40,754 nucleotides of DNA from Candidatus Pacearchaeota archaeon (GTDB lineage Archaea; Nanobdellota; Nanobdellia; UBA10117; JAFCGI01), in assembly GCA_017608235.1 (NCBI GenBank), contig JAFCGI010000011.1, positions 1 to 40,754 of the forward strand, read 5' to 3'. Within the stretch, counting starts at the first letter, position 1, and each line of letters starts with the position of its first letter. This document shows positions 37,656 to 40,754 of the stretch, piece by piece. A program made the translations under genes and the position numbers. The notes beneath the pieces were generated by a model. The model was given only the letters and a program-made list of their open reading frames with translations. It was not told the origin of the DNA and searched no databases.

Positions 37656-37910
37656 ATGAACAAAATGGGAAGTAAAGACGGAAAAAAACCATCAAAACCA
37701 ACAAAGTCTACAAAGAAAGCAGACAAATACAAAGTATCTGGTGATAAGCTAGAACATATAGGTAGAACTTGTCCTAAATGTGGTCCAGCAGTATTTATGG
37801 GTGAGCATAAAGATCGTTTCTCATGCGGAAAATGTGGCTATACAGAAAAAAAATCCTCAGATAAACCTAAAAGAAAATTCGCAGATAAATCTATAGATAA
37901 GCCTTTATGA
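37656..37910 (+). CDS. rps27ae: Ribosomal protein S27ae, 84 aa
   Basis: The zinc ribbon CPKCGPAVFM...FSCGKCGYT is intact and no ubiquitin is fused, as expected in archaea. Basic Lys/Ser-rich tails flank it. An internal ATG three codons in is also possible. Last gene of the operon, six bases after rps24e. Confidence 0.93.
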   Translation: MNKMGSKDGKKPSKPTKSTKKADKYKVSGDKLEHIGRTCPKCGPAVFMGEHKDRFSCGKCGYTEKKSSDKPKRKFADKSIDKPL

Positions 37911-37932
37911 TAATTTAATTGAACTAGCTATC

Positions 37933-37963
37933 TTTTTTCTAAAAAATTTATATGACTTTTTTT
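37933..37963 (+). terminator. Poly-T terminator after the ribosomal operon
   Basis: Two T-tracts (37933-37938 and 37957-37963) follow the rps27ae stop. The rest of the gap to 38092 has no gene; a TATA box (GCTTATAAATATT, about 38062-38074) near its end is some 25 bases before the next ATG. Confidence 0.6.
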
Positions 37964-38092
37964 CTTCTAAATTTTGATACAACTTATCCCTAAGCGCACC
38001 TTTTTTGCAATAGGAAGTACTAAGCCTGTATGTAAACTTAAAAAGATTCCTCATACAAAAAGCTTATAAATATTCTTTAAAAATTGCACAAG

Positions 38093-39481
38093 ATGTCAAA
38101 AGAAATTAAACCTGGAGAATATTTAGTATTATTTCAGATGTCAGGAGCACCAAGAGCATTAAATAGAATAGCTAACAATCTAACAAACCAAAAATCTATT
38201 AGATATATTAGCATGAATGCATCAGAAGCATTTAAGATATTTGATATAGAAAATCCAAGAGAGCATAATATCAAAGGAAAACCAAATGATATTGATGCAA
38301 TTGCAATCCCTATTGACGGTGATAGAGAGGATTGGCTTAAGAAGGCAGAAGAAGCAATTAATACTTATAGTGCATCTCCAACAAAGGATAGGTCTTTTGA
38401 AGCTATAAGTCTTTTATGTAGTTACACTAAAGATGAAAGAACAGAAAATACTATGGAAGATTGGGAAAGAGAAAATTTTGAAAGAAGAATATCTGAACTT
38501 GAAGATCTTGTTAAGATTCTTGGAAAGCAAACTCATTCAGAAAAAATAAATAACCTAACACAGCAAAATGAAATTCTTCAAAAAGAAAACCAAGGTCTTA
38601 AAGAATCATATGGCCGCTTAAAAAAAAGAAATAAATCTCTTTTGTTTGCAGACAAAATAATTGAAAGCAAACGTAATACACTTAAAAAACTATCAAATCT
38701 TTATGATAACTTAATTGAATTAGATGCCTTTTCCCTAGAAAATCTTAATAAAAAAAGTTTAGAGAAACATGTAATTTCTAAGCTGGCTCCAAGCCTAGTT
38801 TCCTTATTAGATTCTTATGAATCTATAGATCAAGTTCAGGAAGATTATGAACATGCTAAATTAGACCTTGATAATAAGATAAAAATCTTAGAACAAGAAA
38901 AAGAAACTTTTTCAAAATTGACTAGTAAATTATGTACAATATTACCTACTTTAGAAGATATATTTAAATTAGACCCTGAGTTAAAAGAAATTAAATCAAT
39001 CTCTTCAAAACAAAAAGACTATTCTGAAAAAATTAAGAATTTAGAGAACGAAATAGAAGGAATAAGTATAGAACTAAAAGAAACAGACACTATTCTTAAA
39101 GAAATCAGCAAGTTAAACTCTACAAAAGAATATAATATTTTAAATAAAATAGATAACTCTCTTTTTGAGAACCTAGAAGCAACAATGTTTGTTATTAGAG
39201 AAGAAAAAAAAATATCTATATATATTCCAATAAAAGATTCACCCTTATGTAGAGATTTAATAAATCATACTAGAACCATTCTTAAGAAAAATGGAGATAT
39301 GATAATATCTAATAATGCTTATGAAGAACCAATTCTAGAACTAGAACTGCAAACTAAAACTAACTTTACTAAAAAAGCATATAAGAATCTAATTAAAAAT
39401 CTGGAAGATATTTCTAATAGCCCTTTTGGAAAACTCAACAGCAAAATAAAAATATATGATTGTGATTTGAATGGTTCTTAA
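38093..39481 (+). CDS. Coiled-coil protein of unknown function, 462 aa
   Basis: Not recognised. Residues 1-115 form a compact domain starting EIKPGEYLVLFQMSGAPRAL. Residues 125-330 contain two long coiled coils (around LTQQNEILQKENQGLKESYG and DLDNKIKILEQEKETFSKL). A C-terminal alpha/beta domain of about 110 residues follows. ATG at 38093 is chosen from the TATA distance. It overlaps the phosphoesterase gene by 11 bases, so the two form one operon and probably one functional unit. Confidence 0.7.
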   Translation: MSKEIKPGEYLVLFQMSGAPRALNRIANNLTNQKSIRYISMNASEAFKIFDIENPREHNIKGKPNDIDAIAIPIDGDREDWLKKAEEAINTYSASPTKDRSFEAISLLCSYTKDERTENTMEDWERENFERRISELEDLVKILGKQTHSEKINNLTQQNEILQKENQGLKESYGRLKKRNKSLLFADKIIESKRNTLKKLSNLYDNLIELDAFSLENLNKKSLEKHVISKLAPSLVSLLDSYESIDQVQEDYEHAKLDLDNKIKILEQEKETFSKLTSKLCTILPTLEDIFKLDPELKEIKSISSKQKDYSEKIKNLENEIEGISIELKETDTILKEISKLNSTKEYNILNKIDNSLFENLEATMFVIREEKKISIYIPIKDSPLCRDLINHTRTILKKNGDMIISNNAYEEPILELELQTKTNFTKKAYKNLIKNLEDISNSPFGKLNSKIKIYDCDLNGS

Positions 39482-40466
39482 AAAACCATTGTCAAGTTAT
39501 AGAGCTATAGATGATAATATAGTTAGTTTAGAGGATTTTTTTATTCTTGATTCTCTAAGACAAGAAAAGGGCTTACAGGATTTTATAACTCAGAACCAGG
39601 CAGAAATCCTCTATTATGAAGCTTTTCCAGACAAGCTAAGGAAAACTAAACCAATACTTATTTTTGGAGATACAGAATTTAGAAATGCATCTGAATTAGA
39701 AATTTTCACTAAACATTTAAAATCCAGCCTTAGCGCTTCAAAAAACAAATTAGGATATATGATTGCTGGCATAGGAGATTATTTCTGTCATAACTCTAAT
39801 TTATCACAAAAGTTAATAGACATTATCTCAGATAATAATTTAGAAATTCTTGGCATGGCTTTAGGTAATCATGATTGTGAAAAAACCAAAGATTTGTTTG
39901 AATATAAAGCCTTACTAAACAAATATTCTTTAATTGAAGTTAAAGAAAATCTAAATAAAATAGTAAATATAGATCTATCTAAAAAAAAACATGCAACTTT
40001 TAATTTTAATGATTATTTATTTATGGGTTATGGAGATAAGCAATATTATAGAGTAAGGTCTTTCTTTTCAATATATCCCTCAGAAGATAACTATTATTTA
40101 ATTTTTTTCCAGCATTCAGACAGACAAAACTCAATAAGTAAATTTATTGATTTTGAAAAACCATATAAAACAGACATAATCGAAGAAGTAATCATACATT
40201 TCAATAATAATCAAAAAAATCTTTCTGGAATTATAAGCTTCTATGGGCATATGCATAATGGAGATAAATACCCAAAAATAACTAAACAATTCTATAGAAC
40301 AATTCCATCATTTGACATACAATTAACACCTTATAAAGGATATGGGACCCATTCAAATACTAATATGTTGCATATTTTGGATTTAGAAAATTCACCTATC
40401 TTAAAAACATTTATTTTTGAAGAACAAAAAAGAAAAATAAATACACAATATTTTAAGGAATTCTAA
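39471..40466 (+). CDS. Calcineurin-like metallophosphoesterase, 331 aa
   Basis: LGNHDCE, a His in FFQHSD, and YGHMHNGD correspond to the GNHD, His and GHxH metal-binding motifs. The first motif reads IFGDTEF, with Glu where the family has His, and the second GIGDYF. The changed first motif may alter metal binding. The start overlaps the coiled-coil gene. Substrate could be nucleic acid or a phosphodiester; coiled-coil plus phosphoesterase recalls SbcC/SbcD-type pairing, but the partner shows no ATPase motif. Confidence 0.7.
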   Translation: MVLKKPLSSYRAIDDNIVSLEDFFILDSLRQEKGLQDFITQNQAEILYYEAFPDKLRKTKPILIFGDTEFRNASELEIFTKHLKSSLSASKNKLGYMIAGIGDYFCHNSNLSQKLIDIISDNNLEILGMALGNHDCEKTKDLFEYKALLNKYSLIEVKENLNKIVNIDLSKKKHATFNFNDYLFMGYGDKQYYRVRSFFSIYPSEDNYYLIFFQHSDRQNSISKFIDFEKPYKTDIIEEVIIHFNNNQKNLSGIISFYGHMHNGDKYPKITKQFYRTIPSFDIQLTPYKGYGTHSNTNMLHILDLENSPILKTFIFEEQKRKINTQYFKEF

Positions 40467-40486
40467 ATAATCAGCGATTAAGAAAA

Positions 40487-40754
40487 GTTAAAGATACTAG
40501 AACAAAAGCTAAAAACAATAAAATAAAAGTTAAAAACAATAGAACAAAAGCTAAAGACAATAAAATAAAAGTTAAAGATACTAGAACAAAAGCTAAAAAC
40601 AATAAAATAAAAGTTAAAAACAATAGAACAAAAGCTAAAAACAATAAAATAAAAGTTAAAAACAATAGAACAAAAGCTAAAAACAATAAAATAAAAGTTA
40701 AAAACAATAGAACAAAAGCTAAAGACAATAAAATAAAAGTTAAAAACAATAGAA
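40487..40754 (+). repeat. 21/42-bp tandem repeat running off the window
   Basis: Alternating 21-bp half-units GTTAAAAACAATAGAACAAA+A and GCTAAAAACAATAAAATAAA+A make a 42-bp period repeated more than six times, starting 21 bases after the phosphoesterase stop. One plus-strand frame is open throughout and would encode a Lys/Asn-rich heptad repeat (VKNNRTKAKNNKIK), but no start codon or ribosome site is seen. It continues beyond the window. Confidence 0.9.

Noticed and set aside
37319-37732. Ser/Phe-rich minus-strand frame opposite rps24e
   Set aside because: Antisense shadow of the Lys/Glu-rich extension; the sense genes are certain.
40472-40482. CAGCGATTAAG, identical to the start of several attC-like sites
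   Set aside because: It lacks TAAC before it and any complementary arm or GTTA after it; tandem repeat follows immediately.
40471-40749. Leucine/phenylalanine-rich minus-strand frame of 92 residues
   Set aside because: It is the complement of the tandem repeat and has no ribosome site or promoter.
1-40754. tRNA or rRNA genes
   Set aside because: No T-loop, acceptor-stem or rRNA signature was found on either strand by eye; a tRNAscan run would settle it.

Overview
The window looks like an AT-rich archaeal chromosome, most probably a DPANN lineage related to Woesearchaeota or Pacearchaeota. The evidence is the operon for RNA polymerase subunit Rpo7, Spt4, S24e and S27ae, TATA boxes about 25-29 bp upstream of many start codons (leaderless transcripts), poly-T terminators, and many Asn/Thr-rich secreted proteins. 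The lineage is inferred from gene content; no 16S gene is present.

Layout. 1-10.6 kb: a cell-surface region with a LamG adhesin cut by the window edge, beta-sandwich surface proteins, two small paralogous exported proteins and a MopE/thrombospondin-3-like protein. 10.6-17.1 kb: housekeeping and unknown genes, including a winged-helix protein behind a GC-rich structured leader, a HAD phosphatase, an arginase-family enzyme, a GNAT acetyltransferase, a methyltransferase, a PIN protein and inorganic pyrophosphatase. 17.1-18.3 kb: an IS-like unit with a 52-residue AbrB-like protein and a DDE transposase. 36.2-40.7 kb: the rpo7-spt4-rps24e-rps27ae operon, a coiled-coil/metallophosphoesterase pair and a 21/42-bp tandem repeat.

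The central finding is at 18.3-36.2 kb: an integron-like cassette array in an archaeal genome. A minus-strand tyrosine recombinase (18323-19132) is followed by a 12-bp inverted repeat and a GTTA core (candidate attI, 19187-19227), then seven cassettes. Each cassette ends in an attC-like site about 90-120 bp long: 5' TAACA, complementary inner arms, usually two hairpins, and 3' GTT(A/C). The cassettes carry a HIT hydrolase; a six-gene restriction-modification/HEPN operon; an MFS transporter; a PH-domain membrane protein; an HEPN/MNT pair plus a DUF4011 fragment; a PEP-synthase-like enzyme with a histidine phosphatase and an ACT-domain protein; and a secreted protein with a DUF333 lipoprotein. 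The recombinase is Xer-like and lacks the insertion that defines bacterial IntI, so a search built on IntI would miss it.

In at least five, probably six, of the seven cassettes the payload is bracketed by an inverted repeat that differs between most cassettes but matches within each one. In the circular cassette these arms would flank attC. Cassettes 2, 5 and 7 also begin with a repeated two-hairpin module whose stems vary by compensatory changes. Minus-oriented payloads carry their own TATA promoters, so the genes do not depend on a promoter next to attI.
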